Notes under the pieces: generated by a model | What the model saw: only the letters and a program-made list of their open reading frames with translations | Told to the model about the DNA's origin: nothing | Database searches by the model: none | DNA from: Deltaproteobacteria bacterium | GTDB lineage: Bacteria > Desulfobacterota > DSM-4660 > Desulfatiglandales > Desulfatiglandaceae | Assembly: GCA_019310785.1 (NCBI GenBank) | Contig: JAFDDR010000011.1 | Coordinates: 1-49,554, forward strand | Length of the DNA: 49,554 nucleotides | Direction: 5' to 3' | Part shown: in pieces, positions 31,949 to 41,265 of the stretch | How positions within the stretch are numbered: position 1 is the first letter of the stretch | Layout of the letters: each line of letters opens with the position of its first letter | Program-made: the position numbers and the translations under genes

Positions 31949-33805
31949 TTACGCCTCAACAATAGCGCCCTTTGGACATATTTGCAGGCACACACCGCAA
32001 CCGGTGCACAGGGCCTGGTTTACTGCGACCCGTTCCAGTTCTTCATCCTTAAAAAGGGCAGGGCATTCAAAACGATCAAGACACAGGTTGCATTCCTCGC
32101 AATCCTCCGTCACCGTCACCTTTATTGGCTGCGGAATGGCTTCTTCCCTGTAAGCGATCACACAGGGGTGACGCGCGATGATTACGGCAATGCCTCCGTT
32201 CGGGTCATTTACATATTCGTTGGCCTTTTTTATCAGTTTTGTCGTGGCCTTGATATCATAGGGATCTATCACCTCAATAAAGTCAACGCCACACCCGGCC
32301 ACAACCTTTTCCAACGGAATGGCATTTCCCTTGCTCCCGTCCGCCCTGATGCCCAGACCCGGCGTGGGCTGCATGCCCGTCATGGCCGTGATCGCGTTAT
32401 CTAAGATTACAAGAATAAACCGTGCGTCGTTGTAAACGGCGTTTAAGAGCCCCGAAGTGCCCGAGTGAAAAAACGTGGAATCCCCGATGGTGGCAACGAT
32501 GGGCTGCTTCACCTGATCCTGGTCAAAAGAATGGTAAAACCCGGATGCCAAGGTGATGGCAGCGCCCATGTCAAGACAGGTATCCACGGCCCCTAAGTTG
32601 AGGCCCAAGGTATAACAGCCGATATCCGAGGTAAATATGGCCTTTGGCCTGGCCTTGCGAATTGCGAAAAAGGATGCCCTGTGAGGGCAGCCCGGGCAGA
32701 GGGTCGGCTTGCGGATCGGCAGGTCCAGACTCTGTACCAGCTCAAATGCCTCACGGTCACCGTTACCGGCAAAGGGTTTTAAATTGAGATTCTCAAGCAC
32801 CTTGCTTATAAGGCCGTAAATAACCTGGGGCACCAGCTCGCCTTCCGAAGGCACATGGCCCGAGAGACGGCCTAAGACCTTTTCCCTGTCCCTTAAAAAG
32901 TACTCGATAACCGTATCGGTTTCCTCGATAACAATAACCTTTTCGCACGCCGCCATAAACTCAAGGGCAAGGCCGTCCGGAAAAGGATACGGGGTACCGA
33001 TCTTTAGCAAGGGGATATCTTTGCGGCCCTCTTCATCTAAGATATCCCTGACAACAGAGTATGGAACACCCCCTGCAATGATGCCTAATGGATACTTTTT
33101 CCCTGGCTCAAGATCGTGAAAGTTATATGCGGTCAGGCCGTCGAATTTCTTTGCAATCTTCCTCAGTTTTTCATTTAATTGCCCATGGAGGACCAGACGG
33201 AACCGGGGCGTTGCGGCCCACCTGCCGGGATCCTTTTCAAAGGATGCCTTTTTTTCATTGTTTTCAAGGGTATCCCATGAAAGATTCTGCCGTGCGTGAC
33301 ACACTCGAATGGCCGGTCTCAAAATCACTGGTACCTTGAATTCCTCTGAAAGATCCAGGGCAAATTTGACCATGTCCCGCGCTTCCTCCGGGTTTGAAGG
33401 GTCCAGTACCGGCACCTTTGCAAGACGGGCCATGAGTCGCGTGTCCTGCTCGGTCTGCGAAGAATGGGGGCCCGGATCATCACATGAAATGATGACAAGG
33501 GCGCCGGTCGTGCCTATATACGCAGCGCTCATAAGGGAATCCGCCGCCACGTTCAGACCCACCTGTTTCATGCAGCAGGCCGCCCTTTTCCCTGAAATAG
33601 CAGCCGCATATGCATTATCAAGGGCCACCTTCTCATTGGTGGACCACTCGACGTAGGTATTGAGGCCTTCCGACTTTACCAGACGAACCACCTCGGGCAG
33701 GATCTCGGAACTGGGCGTGCCAGGATAAGATGTCACTACCTGGCAGCCTGCCTCTACAAGCCCTAAGGCAACGGCCCCGTTTCCCAAAAAAATCTCTTCT
33801 CGCAT
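31949..33805 (-). CDS. iorA: Indolepyruvate:ferredoxin oxidoreductase, alpha subunit
   Basis: 618 residues. N-terminal pyruvate-synthase-type domain (LGNGAVALGLVEAGCQVVTS, SYPGTPSSEI), then the TPP-binding half with CPGCPHRASFFAIRKA, SDIGCYTLG and IGDSTFFHSGTSGL (GDS...N TPP/Mg motif). At the C-terminus there are two ferredoxin clusters: CEECNLCLDRFECP (from residue 569) and CTGCGVCLQICP (from 600). It converts aryl pyruvates made by transamination of Trp, Phe and Tyr. Its ATG overlaps the stop of the upstream small Cys protein gene by one base, making a three-gene unit with iorB. Confidence 0.95.
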   Translation of the reverse strand: MREEIFLGNGAVALGLVEAGCQVVTSYPGTPSSEILPEVVRLVKSEGLNTYVEWSTNEKVALDNAYAAAISGKRAACCMKQVGLNVAADSLMSAAYIGTTGALVIISCDDPGPHSSQTEQDTRLMARLAKVPVLDPSNPEEARDMVKFALDLSEEFKVPVILRPAIRVCHARQNLSWDTLENNEKKASFEKDPGRWAATPRFRLVLHGQLNEKLRKIAKKFDGLTAYNFHDLEPGKKYPLGIIAGGVPYSVVRDILDEEGRKDIPLLKIGTPYPFPDGLALEFMAACEKVIVIEETDTVIEYFLRDREKVLGRLSGHVPSEGELVPQVIYGLISKVLENLNLKPFAGNGDREAFELVQSLDLPIRKPTLCPGCPHRASFFAIRKARPKAIFTSDIGCYTLGLNLGAVDTCLDMGAAITLASGFYHSFDQDQVKQPIVATIGDSTFFHSGTSGLLNAVYNDARFILVILDNAITAMTGMQPTPGLGIRADGSKGNAIPLEKVVAGCGVDFIEVIDPYDIKATTKLIKKANEYVNDPNGGIAVIIARHPCVIAYREEAIPQPIKVTVTEDCEECNLCLDRFECPALFKDEELERVAVNQALCTGCGVCLQICPKGAIVEA

Positions 33806-34086
33806 TACGATTCTTCTTCCTTTGCTTTTTTAGCCTGTTCAATTAATTCGATCAAAGAGACTGTCTTTGTTTTGGTAGACCTCTTGAAGGCCTTCTCCCA
33901 TTCATCGGGCGAAAGCTCTTTTCTCAAATAATCTTCCACCAAAAAATGGTTATACCAGCAGTCTAAGGTCTTGAAACATGGAAGACCCTTGTTCTCTGAA
34001 CGGCAATATGAAAAAGGTATCTGATGACCCAATCTGGGGCAACGGATCTCATAATCATCTTCAGGGGGCGTACTTTGTCGTCTCAT
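33805..34086 (-). CDS. Small Cys-containing protein coupled to iorA
   Basis: 93 residues from ATG 34086. EIRCPRLGHQIPFSYCRSEN (about 14-33), GLPCFKTLDCWYNHF (four Cys, probably a metal site) and a helical end (LSPDEWEKAFKRSTK). I recall it as a family of sulfate reducers, often beside oxidoreductase genes, without assigned role. The stop overlaps the iorA start, so it is made together with IorA; assembly or electron transfer help is conceivable. A short repeat element begins 14 bases before its start, leaving only a weak ribosome binding site. Confidence 0.7.
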   Translation of the reverse strand: MRRQSTPPEDDYEIRCPRLGHQIPFSYCRSENKGLPCFKTLDCWYNHFLVEDYLRKELSPDEWEKAFKRSTKTKTVSLIELIEQAKKAKEEES

Positions 34087-34099
34087 GATAAAATCACCA

Positions 34100-34241
34100 G
34101 AGACCTTTGAAAAACGCCCCCTTTTACCCGATTTCGGCGTCAAGCGCAAATTTCAATCCTCAAAATCCTCAATGTATTTCTGCGGTTGAAATTTTTGCCT
34201 TCCTTGAACTTGACCAAAATTGAGCATTTTTCAAAGGTCTC
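34100..34241. mobile_element. Short MITE-like element with 18-bp inverted ends
   Basis: GAGACCTTTGAAAAACGC (34100-34117) and GCATTTTTCAAAGGTCTC (34224-34241) match in inverse at 17 of 18. The 142-bp unit has no coding content. It lies directly upstream of the iorA operon start, so it probably carries, or has displaced, part of the promoter. Confidence 0.75.
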
Positions 34242-34258
34242 AACCAAGGAAAATCCGA

Positions 34259-34284
34259 GCGGAGAAGAGCTTACTCTTCCCCGC
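34259..34284 (-). terminator. Hairpin after trpB2, possible terminator
   Basis: 11-bp arms GCGGAGAAGAG/CTCTTCCCCGC with one mismatch and a 4-base loop, 30 bases past the trpB2 stop. On the minus strand it is followed by CGGATTTTCC, a short T-run. A plausible but weak intrinsic terminator. Confidence 0.5.
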
Positions 34285-34314
34285 CCGGGTTTATGAGTTA
34301 TACTATAGAAAGGA

Positions 34315-35709
34315 TCAACCCGTAAACTGCTTGGGTTTCGGGAGGGGAGCAATCTCCTTTAAGGCCCGGTCGATCTCTTCCTGCGGCAGTTCGTGATCAG
34401 CTAATTCGCCGGTCAGATATGCCTCGTATGCGGCCATATCAACTAAGCCGTGCCCGCTCCAGTTAAAGAGGATGACCTTTTCCTTTCCTTCTTCCTTTGC
34501 CTTGAGGGCCTCCCGGATGACGACCGCGATTGCATGGTCGGTCTCGGGTGCGCTGATAAACCCTTCTGTCCTCGCAAAGGTAATACCCGCCTGAAAGGTC
34601 TCAAGCTGCTGGATGGCTACGGGCCTGATCAGGTTGTCAAGGATGAGCTGGCTGATAATTGGAGCCATACCGTGATACCTCAGGCCTCCCGCGTGGATCG
34701 GTTCCGGCACAAAACCGTGGCCTAAGGTGTGCATGGGCAGCAGAGGTGTCATTTGCACCGTGTCACCAAAGTCATAGGCAAATGGTCCCCTTGTCATGGT
34801 GGGGCAGGACGCGGGTTCAACGCCGATGATATCGATATCCTTGCCATGGATCTTATCACAGACAAAGGGGAGACAGTGGCCTGCAAAATTGCTGCCGCCG
34901 CCCGCGCATCCGATTATCACGTCAGGGTAATCGCCTGCGATGGCCATCTGCTTCTGGGTCTCAAGACCGTTAACGGTCTGGTGCAGCATGACATGGTTCA
35001 GAACACTGCCCAAAGCATACTTGGAGTTTTCGCCTGTGACCGCGGCCTCCACGGCCTCGCTGATGGCCATGCCGAGACTTCCCGGACAATCAGGGTCATC
35101 ATCCAAGATCTGCTGGCCGGCCTTTGTCAGCGTGCTGGGACTTGCAACACACTTTGCCCCCCAGGTCTCCATCATCATGCGGCGATAGGGTTTATGGTCA
35201 AAACTGATCCTCACCATCCAGACATCGCACTGCAGACCAAACATGGCGCAGCACATGGCAAGCGCGCTTCCCCATTGGCCCGCACCGGTCTCAGTGGTGA
35301 TCCTCTTGGTGCCGGCAACCTTATTGTAGTATGCCTGCGCAATGGCCGTATTCGGTTTGTGGCTGCCCGCCGGGCTCACGCCTTCATTCTTGAAATAGAT
35401 TTTGGCAGGCGTATCCAAGTATTTTTCGAGCTGGTATGCCCTGTAAAGAGGGGTCGGTCGCCATATCATATATTTTTCCAGGACCTCTTCCGGTATATCA
35501 ATCCATCTTTCCGTGCTTACCTCTTGCTCTATTAAATTCATGGGAAAGATTGGGGCCAGATCATCCGGACCTACCGGCTGGCCGGTCCCCGGGTGAAGCG
35601 GGGGTTCCATTGGCGTGGGCATATCCGCCATGATGTTGTACCATTGACGCGGCAATTCCGACTCTTTGAGTATTGGTTTGTCGTTTAAGTTCGCGGCAAG
35701 CCATGCCAC
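34315..35709 (-). CDS. trpB2: Tryptophan synthase beta-like protein, TrpB2 type
   Basis: 464 residues from GTG 35709, preceded by CAGGGGC; the alternative is TTG 35727. No ATG is in frame before the conserved part [13 protein letters not shown]. The TrpB2 signs are [20 protein letters not shown] at the N-terminus, [20 protein letters not shown] with the PLP Lys, [12 protein letters not shown] and [11 protein letters not shown]. TrpB2 makes tryptophan from indole plus serine or phosphoserine, often without TrpA, and is common in bacteria with indole metabolism. Its position upstream of iorBA fits indole and tryptophan salvage. A repeat element ends 9-27 bases before the start, so the original N-terminus may be altered. 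Confidence 0.88.
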   Translation of the reverse strand: MAWLAANLNDKPILKESELPRQWYNIMADMPTPMEPPLHPGTGQPVGPDDLAPIFPMNLIEQEVSTERWIDIPEEVLEKYMIWRPTPLYRAYQLEKYLDTPAKIYFKNEGVSPAGSHKPNTAIAQAYYNKVAGTKRITTETGAGQWGSALAMCCAMFGLQCDVWMVRISFDHKPYRRMMMETWGAKCVASPSTLTKAGQQILDDDPDCPGSLGMAISEAVEAAVTGENSKYALGSVLNHVMLHQTVNGLETQKQMAIAGDYPDVIIGCAGGGSNFAGHCLPFVCDKIHGKDIDIIGVEPASCPTMTRGPFAYDFGDTVQMTPLLPMHTLGHGFVPEPIHAGGLRYHGMAPIISQLILDNLIRPVAIQQLETFQAGITFARTEGFISAPETDHAIAVVIREALKAKEEGKEKVILFNWSGHGLVDMAAYEAYLTGELADHELPQEEIDRALKEIAPLPKPKQFTG

Positions 35710-35735
35710 GAACCGCCCCTGACCCAAACTGCTAC

Positions 35736-35894
35736 TTAGTGTCCATCCAGAAACGACCTATTCCTGGATGGGGCTTTCAGCGGTCAGCGAACAGCAATCA
35801 GCCAACACTTTGTTTTTAATGTCCTTTGCTGAAAGCCGAAAGCTGATGGCTGATAGCGCGAATCCAAAAACGATAGTTTCTGGATTCGCACTAA
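35736..35894. mobile_element. MITE-like element at the trpB2 start
   Basis: TTAGTGTCCATCCAGAAAC (35736-35754) and GTTTCTGGATTCGCACTAA (35876-35894) are inverse at 16 of 19. Two inner hairpins are visible, CCATCCAG/CTGGATGG (35743-35771) and a 14-bp-arm palindrome at 35858-35889. A related end word occurs at 11534-11547. No coding sequence. Confidence 0.75.
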
Positions 35895-36233
35895 TTAGCA
35901 GGTCTTCTAAACTCTAAAAAAGTACCGGAAAGGACAGATAGAACGGGGATTCTGAATCCCGTGAATCCTGTGAATGAATGCGGGAAGCGTAAGCTTTTTG
36001 GCTCACAAAGTCAAACGGTATTTTGGGGCCGTTTTAAATCCTCTTAATTTCCCTTTTCAAACCCCAAAAAATGATTTATAGTCCTAATTACACAGTGTTC
36101 AAGAAAATATTTTTGTGTACAAAATTATTTTCTTGAGCTGTATACATGCTACTTCCTCATATTTTATATATGAAGACCGGAGTCTGAGGGCTCAACCCTG
36201 CAATTGTAAACATATGTGTTCAGGAGCTTAACA
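35895..36233. other. Intergenic region upstream of the GAF/PilB-type ATPase gene
   Basis: No gene seen. It is AT-rich after 36060 and carries a 38-bp palindrome (36099-36136) and TATATATGAAG at 36166-36176. The ribosome binding site CAGGAGCT precedes ATG 36234. Confidence 0.5.
36099..36136. promoter_or_regulatory. 38-bp AT-rich palindrome, candidate operator
   Basis: The sequence pairs with itself at 34 of 38 positions (arms TCAAGAAAATA and TATTTTCTTGA around TTTTGTGTACAAAA). It lies about 100 bases before the ATPase start. As a dyad it suits a dimeric regulator. A transcript hairpin is also possible. Confidence 0.65.
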
Positions 36234-38531
36234 ATGGAAGCAAAAGCAAAAAATAACCTTTCCGACGACCAAAAAAAGCTGATTTATTACAAAGCGTTGA
36301 ATGATATCGGCAATCAAATCCACGCTGCAAAGAATATCGATGAAATTCTTATCAGCCTCAAGGACAACATCCTGAGCCTTTTTGAGGCCGACCGGATCAC
36401 GATCTATGTGGTGGACGTGAAGAAAAGGGAGATCTATTCGCGCTTCAAGGGCGGGGGTGATACCGTGGAAATCAGGGTCCCCATCAATAACAAGAGCCTT
36501 TCCGGGTACACTGCCGCAAACGCCCAGATCACTAATGTGGTCAATGCATATGACAGTGCTGAACTGGCCATGATAAACAAGGATCTTTCCTTTGACAGCA
36601 ACTGGGACAAGAAATCCGGTTATAACACAAAACACATTCTGACCGTTCCTATCCTGTACAAGAAGTATGTAATCGGCGTGCTGCAGCTTATAAACAAGAA
36701 AAACGGCGACCGCTTTACCTTGGATGACCAGAACTCGGCAGTGGAAATGGCAAAGGTCCTGGGCATAGCCTTTTTCAACCAGAACAAGATGACAAAGAAG
36801 AGGGGGAAGAAGACCCGGTTTGATTACCTGCTCAAAAACAATCTTATTACCGATAAAGAGCTGCAACAGGCCATTACATCGGCCAGGGCCCAGAGGACTT
36901 CAGTTGAATCGATCTTTTTAAACGAAATGAAGGTCAAGAAGGCCGATATCGGTCAATCCCTTGCCGAGTATTACAAATGCAAATACATTGCCTTTGATAA
37001 CAACCACCCCATTCCCGGAGACCTCTTGCCCAGAGTGAAGCAGGTCTTCTTGAAGAGAAACCTGTGGGTGCCCCTTGCCAAAGAAAATTCCAAGGTAACG
37101 ATTCTCATAGACGATCCCCAGCGTTTAGACAAAATTGACACCATAAAATCCCTGATCAAGGCAAAGGAGTACGAGTTTGCCGTGGGTCTCCAGGAAGATA
37201 TCCTCCAGTTTTTGGACTATTTCTATGGCACGCCTCCTCCCGAGGACCAGGGCTCCATTGACGAAATCTTAGGGAAATTGGACTCGAATGAAGATGAAGA
37301 TTTTGACGATGGCACGGACATGCTGACGGAAGACGACAGCGCCATTGTCCAGCTCGTAAACAAGATCATTTTAGATGGCTACAAGAAGAATTGCTCGGAT
37401 ATCCATATCGAACCCCAGTTGGGTAAACTTGGCGCCGAAATCCGGTTCAGGATTGACGGTGCCTGCCAGAAATACCAGACGGTTCCTTACCAGTATAAGC
37501 GGGCCGTGGTATCAAGGTTAAAAATCATGTCGGATCTGGATATCTCCGAGCGCAGAAAACCGCAGGACGGAAAGATCCAGTTCAAGAAATTTGCACCCCT
37601 TGATATCGAATTAAGGGTGGCTTCACTTCCCACGGTAGGAGGGGAAGAAGATATCGTCATGCGTATCCTTGCTGCAGGCGAACCCATTCCCTTGGAGGCC
37701 ATGGGGATGAGTGAAAGAGACCACAAGCTTGTCCTCGAAAAGATTGCCACTCCTTACGGTATATTCCTGGTTGTGGGACCAACCGGAAGCGGAAAAACCA
37801 CCACCCTTCACTCGGCGCTGGCCCATATCAACAAGCCGGAGACCAAGATCTGGACGGCAGAAGACCCGGTGGAAATCACCCAGAAAGGGCTGCGCCAGGT
37901 CCAGGTCCAGCCCAAAATAGGCCTTGACTTTGCCGCGGCCATGCGCTCTTTTTTGAGGGCCGACCCGGATGTGATCATGGTGGGTGAGATGAGAGACCAC
38001 GAGACCGTTTCTACCGGTATAGAGGCATCCCTGACAGGCCACTTGGTCTTCAGTACCCTCCATACGAACAGCGCCCCGGAGACCATTACAAGGCTCTTAG
38101 ATATGGGCATGGACCCGTTTAACTTCGCTGATGCCCTCTTAGGTGTCCTGGCCCAGCGTCTTGTGAGGACACTGTGTAAATCCTGCAAAGAAACCTATCA
38201 TCCTGATCGCAAGGAATACGATATGCTCGTCCATCAGTATGCCGGGGATTTTGACGCCCTGGGCTTCCCCTATTCCGAGGACCTGGAACTTTACAGAGCC
38301 AATGGATGCGATAAGTGTGCGAACACCGGGTACAAGGGCAGGACCTGCCTCATGGAGATCCTTGACGGCACGGACGAAATGAAGACGCTCATCCAGCAGA
38401 AGGCCTTAATGGAGGATTTGAGAGAACAGGCCGTAAAGGATGGGATGACCACCCTTATGCAGGACGGGATCAGAAAGGTGTTTCTTGGCGTGACCGATAT
38501 CCTGCAGGTCAGGAAGGTGTGTATAAAATAA
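36234..38531 (+). CDS. GAF-MshEN-PilB/GspE type secretion/pilus ATPase
   Basis: 765 residues. Residues about 20-180 are a GAF domain (IGNQIHAAKNIDEILISL, VPILYKKYVIGVLQLIN), 195-335 a MshEN/GspE N-terminal domain (FDYLLKNNLITDKELQQAI), then the hexameric ATPase: Walker A GPTGSGKTTTLHSAL (about 514-528), Walker B DPDVIMVGEMRD (about 576-587), His box ASLTGHLVFSTLHTNSA and the metal finger CKSCKETY...CDKCANTGYKGR. It powers type IV pilus extension or type II secretion. A fused N-terminal GAF sensor is uncommon for this family. MshEN domains can bind c-di-GMP, but I do not see its full motif clearly. No other pil or gsp gene is adjacent. The start has CAGGAGC 10 bases upstream. Confidence 0.9.
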   Translation: MEAKAKNNLSDDQKKLIYYKALNDIGNQIHAAKNIDEILISLKDNILSLFEADRITIYVVDVKKREIYSRFKGGGDTVEIRVPINNKSLSGYTAANAQITNVVNAYDSAELAMINKDLSFDSNWDKKSGYNTKHILTVPILYKKYVIGVLQLINKKNGDRFTLDDQNSAVEMAKVLGIAFFNQNKMTKKRGKKTRFDYLLKNNLITDKELQQAITSARAQRTSVESIFLNEMKVKKADIGQSLAEYYKCKYIAFDNNHPIPGDLLPRVKQVFLKRNLWVPLAKENSKVTILIDDPQRLDKIDTIKSLIKAKEYEFAVGLQEDILQFLDYFYGTPPPEDQGSIDEILGKLDSNEDEDFDDGTDMLTEDDSAIVQLVNKIILDGYKKNCSDIHIEPQLGKLGAEIRFRIDGACQKYQTVPYQYKRAVVSRLKIMSDLDISERRKPQDGKIQFKKFAPLDIELRVASLPTVGGEEDIVMRILAAGEPIPLEAMGMSERDHKLVLEKIATPYGIFLVVGPTGSGKTTTLHSALAHINKPETKIWTAEDPVEITQKGLRQVQVQPKIGLDFAAAMRSFLRADPDVIMVGEMRDHETVSTGIEASLTGHLVFSTLHTNSAPETITRLLDMGMDPFNFADALLGVLAQRLVRTLCKSCKETYHPDRKEYDMLVHQYAGDFDALGFPYSEDLELYRANGCDKCANTGYKGRTCLMEILDGTDEMKTLIQQKALMEDLREQAVKDGMTTLMQDGIRKVFLGVTDILQVRKVCIK

Positions 38532-38687
38532 TGGCTTGATTTTCCCTGTTTTCCCTTCTTCTCACAACTACATTTATGTTCTTCCCTAATAAGCTGGCCG
38601 GGGCGCTTCAGGGACACCTCAACCTTTGCCCAAAATATCCGCATAATAAGTCCGGAAGTTCACGCGGTAATCAAGGAGTAAAAAAAT

Positions 38688-39401
38688 ATGGCAGGACTAA
38701 AATACGAGTTAGATGAGAAAGTGGCCGTTTTGACCATGAACGATGGTGAAAACTTGTTTAATCTTCCATTTCTGGAAGACTTCCTCTCGATTTTGGATAA
38801 GATCGAACAAGAGACAGACGCCAATGCCCTGGTTGTTACCTCTTCCCACGAAAAAATCTTCTGTAACGGGATTGACCTTGACTGGCTGGTCCCTCTTATT
38901 CAGAAAGGGGACAAAGAGACTGCGATGGCCTTTTTTCGCACAATGATGAAGCTTTTCAAACGCATTCTCCTTTATCCAATGCCCACGATAGCTGCCATAT
39001 CAGGCCATTCCTTTGCGGGCGGCGCCATCATAAGCTGCGCCTTTGACTTTAGATTTATGCGGTCAGACAGGGGGTTCTTCTGCTTTCCTGAGGTGGACCT
39101 GAGCATTCCGTTTCTACCAGGGATGATTGCCATCATCACCAAGGCCATCCCCATGTACAAATTTGAAGAGATGCAGTACAGCGGAAAACGGCTTACTGCA
39201 GGGGAGTGTGAAGCCCACCACATTGTCATGAAGGCATGTCATATGGATGACCTCATGAATGAGGCCCTTTCATTTGCAAAAGGCCTGAACAAGCGAAGAG
39301 AGATAATCTATGAGATGAAAAAGAGGCTGTACAAGGACATCATCCATATCCTCGATGTAGAAGATCCACAGATGATCGAGTCGGGCGTTTTTTATGTATA
39401 A
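38688..39401 (+). CDS. Crotonase-superfamily protein (enoyl-CoA hydratase/isomerase)
   Basis: 237 residues, a little shorter than usual. The oxyanion-hole segments are KIFCNGIDLDWL (about 58-69) and GHSFAGGAIISCAFDF (about 105-120). FCFPEVDLSIPFLPGM keeps one Glu (the second hydratase Glu position), while the first is replaced in the GHSFAGG helix. This pattern is that of delta3-delta2-enoyl-CoA isomerases rather than hydratases. AAGGAG lies 9 bases before ATG. It may move double bonds in acyl-CoAs such as the vinylacetyl/crotonyl pair. First gene of the fatty/aryl acid run. Confidence 0.85.
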   Translation: MAGLKYELDEKVAVLTMNDGENLFNLPFLEDFLSILDKIEQETDANALVVTSSHEKIFCNGIDLDWLVPLIQKGDKETAMAFFRTMMKLFKRILLYPMPTIAAISGHSFAGGAIISCAFDFRFMRSDRGFFCFPEVDLSIPFLPGMIAIITKAIPMYKFEEMQYSGKRLTAGECEAHHIVMKACHMDDLMNEALSFAKGLNKRREIIYEMKKRLYKDIIHILDVEDPQMIESGVFYV

Positions 39402-39743
39402 TCTAAAATGAGCGGTTCACGGTTCAGGGTTCAAAGGTTATAAACCATTGAAATCCATCAGCCATACAAGTTAAAAGTGTCTAAAGTGATCCAAAGTTCA
39501 TAAAGTTATGGAGTCGCTTTGCTCCATTGATTTTATATGATTGACAGAATTCCTTAACTTTAGCTCACTTCAAACTTTAGTTCACTTCAAACCCTTGCGG
39601 TTTAAAAATGAAACATGCGTGTCTTCTCTACTGAGCTATCATTGTTTTGATATCAGACAGTTAGGGCTCTTTAACCGTGAACCCGCCGGAGGCGGAAAAG
39701 CCGTGAACATTGAACCGCTTAACCTGGGTATAAAGTAAAGGAC
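39402..39743. other. Repeat-rich gap
   Basis: No gene seen. It contains degenerate AGTTCACTT/AACTTTAG words (39480-39600) and the inverse words AGCGGTTCA (39411) and TGAACCGCT (about 39711-39719), typical of decayed intergenic repeats in this type of genome. Confidence 0.45.
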
Positions 39744-40214
39744 ATGAAATATTTCAGCTATCATCCCGATGGGACAAACATTATCTTAATAGGAACTGAT
39801 AAAAAGCACATAATAAGTACACTGATGAATTATGCTTTGCCGATCCCCCCTGAAGAAGATATGCACCAGCTTGCAAAGGTAAGTATTATGTGTGCCCTTG
39901 GGTATCCGGTTACGAGTTATTTTTTAGAGGCCGAAATAAAGGACGGCGTGCTTTTCAGAGTCCATGCAAATGCATTTAAATACATCAAAGAAATCGCAGA
40001 AGATTTCGAGGATCTGAAAAGGGGAGATTTGTACAAATTCGACACAGGTCGAAGGGACTATGGTCTCCTCTTCCTGCCGGAGTATATAATGCAGGGGCTG
40101 AAAGATTATGACTGGAACCGGCACAAGGAACAGGTTGATGAGTGGATGGAGGGTGAGCAGGAAGCCCGACCCGAAGAGGTTAAGACAGGACAGTTTTTAG
40201 TAAAACCGGATTAA
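39744..40214 (+). CDS. Conserved hypothetical protein
   Basis: 156 residues, soluble. MKYFSYHPDGTNIILIGTDK, then LGYPVTSYFLEAEIKDGVLF, DLKRGDLYKFDTGRRDYGLLF and an acidic end EWMEGEQEARPEEVK. No cofactor or catalytic motif is seen. An AAGGAC word is only 1-2 bases from ATG, so initiation may be inefficient. It stands 39 bases before the enoyl-CoA hydratase gene on the same strand, inside the acyl-CoA gene run. Function unknown. Confidence 0.6.
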   Translation: MKYFSYHPDGTNIILIGTDKKHIISTLMNYALPIPPEEDMHQLAKVSIMCALGYPVTSYFLEAEIKDGVLFRVHANAFKYIKEIAEDFEDLKRGDLYKFDTGRRDYGLLFLPEYIMQGLKDYDWNRHKEQVDEWMEGEQEARPEEVKTGQFLVKPD

Positions 40215-40253
40215 AAGGTAAACAAGAATTCACATGTGGAAAGGAATTCATAC

Positions 40254-41048
40254 ATGAAATACCATGACCTGTTAATTGAAAGGGACGGGGCCTTAGTAAG
40301 GGTGATACTGAACCGGCCCGGCTCAATAAACACCCTGTCTGCGCGTATGCTTAAGGAACTGAAAGATGTTGCCCTGAGCCTTCAGGATGATCCGGACATC
40401 CGTGTGGTCATCCTGACGGGGGCTTCCGGGAAATTCTCTGCCGGAATGGACCTAAAGGATCCGGAAGTCCGGAAAATGTCATCCGGCACGATGTCAGAGC
40501 GCAGAGAACGTGTCATACTCGGACCTGAGGCATGCCGGGCCTGGGAGGAGGCCAGACCTTTAACCATTGCCGCCATCGAGGGCTTTTGCCTCGGAGGCGG
40601 TGTATCTTTGGTGATTTCCTGCGATTTTCGCATCATGGGACAATCCGCATTCATGCGCATTCCCGAGGTGGAACTGGGCTTGAATTACAGTTGGGGCTCC
40701 ATCCCTCGATTGCTCCATCTCATGGGACCTGCCAGGACCAAGGAAATGATCATTTTGTGTGAGCCCGTACCTGCCGAAAAGTGCCTGGCATGGGGCCTTG
40801 TCGAGCAGGTAGTTCCGGATGGATCAACCGTTGAAGCTGCTCAAATTATGGCCGAAAAGATTCTCGAAAAACCACCCATTCCCGTTTCCATGACAAAACA
40901 GGCCGTATTAAACATCAGCGGAGCGCTTGACCGGGCAGGCATCTATATGGACGCGGACCAGTTTCTACTTACCACATATACGGAAGATCACAGGGAGGGA
41001 GTGGGAGCATTTTTTGAAAAAAGAAAACCGCGGTTTAAGGGCAAGTAA
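40254..41048 (+). CDS. Enoyl-CoA hydratase/isomerase family protein
   Basis: 264 residues from ATG 40254 (AAAGGA 9 bases upstream, and the family start MKYHDLLIERDG). Oxyanion-hole segments GKFSAGMDLKDPEV (about 61-74) and IEGFCLGGGVSLVISCDF (about 111-128) are complete. MRIPEVELGLNYSWG has the second catalytic Glu; the first Glu position (normally G-x-GxE in the GGG helix) is Ser/Leu, so hydration may be replaced by isomerase, decarboxylase or other chemistry. Cytoplasmic acyl-CoA metabolism. Second crotonase in the run, with little similarity to the first. Confidence 0.87.
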   Translation: MKYHDLLIERDGALVRVILNRPGSINTLSARMLKELKDVALSLQDDPDIRVVILTGASGKFSAGMDLKDPEVRKMSSGTMSERRERVILGPEACRAWEEARPLTIAAIEGFCLGGGVSLVISCDFRIMGQSAFMRIPEVELGLNYSWGSIPRLLHLMGPARTKEMIILCEPVPAEKCLAWGLVEQVVPDGSTVEAAQIMAEKILEKPPIPVSMTKQAVLNISGALDRAGIYMDADQFLLTTYTEDHREGVGAFFEKRKPRFKGK

Positions 41049-41124
41049 AAATCTTGGCCCAGAGGACCAGGCTTTGGTCGTCCCCATAGGGGATTTGCTT
41101 TTTTGGAGTTTCATTGACTTATTG

Positions 41125-41265
41125 AAATTCCAAATATCAAATTCCAAATATCAAACAAATTCCAATGACCAAAATTCAAAAATCCAAACGATGTCTTGTC
41201 CTGGAAGGTTTTGGTCATTGAATATTAGAATTTGAGATTTGTTTGTAATTTGGTGATTGGAATTT
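41125..41265. repeat. AT-rich inverted-repeat element
   Basis: AAATTCCAAATATCAAATTC and following bases up to GACCAAAA (about 41125-41173) pair imperfectly with TTTTGGTCATTGAATATTAG to GGAATTT (about 41210-41265). Arms are about 50 bases with several mismatches. Non-coding, a common type of dispersed element in related genomes. Confidence 0.7.

Noticed and set aside
34729-35535. 268-codon open frame on the plus strand
   Set aside because: Shadow of trpB2; composition rich in His, Ala and Gly, no known domain.
36228-36866. 212-codon open frame on the minus strand
   Set aside because: Antisense to the GAF domain of the ATPase; no ribosome binding site and no recognisable domain.
41125-41265. 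Tandem-repeat array or CRISPR-like leader
   Set aside because: The repeated AAATTCCAAATATC words belong to one imperfect inverted-repeat element, not to regular units.
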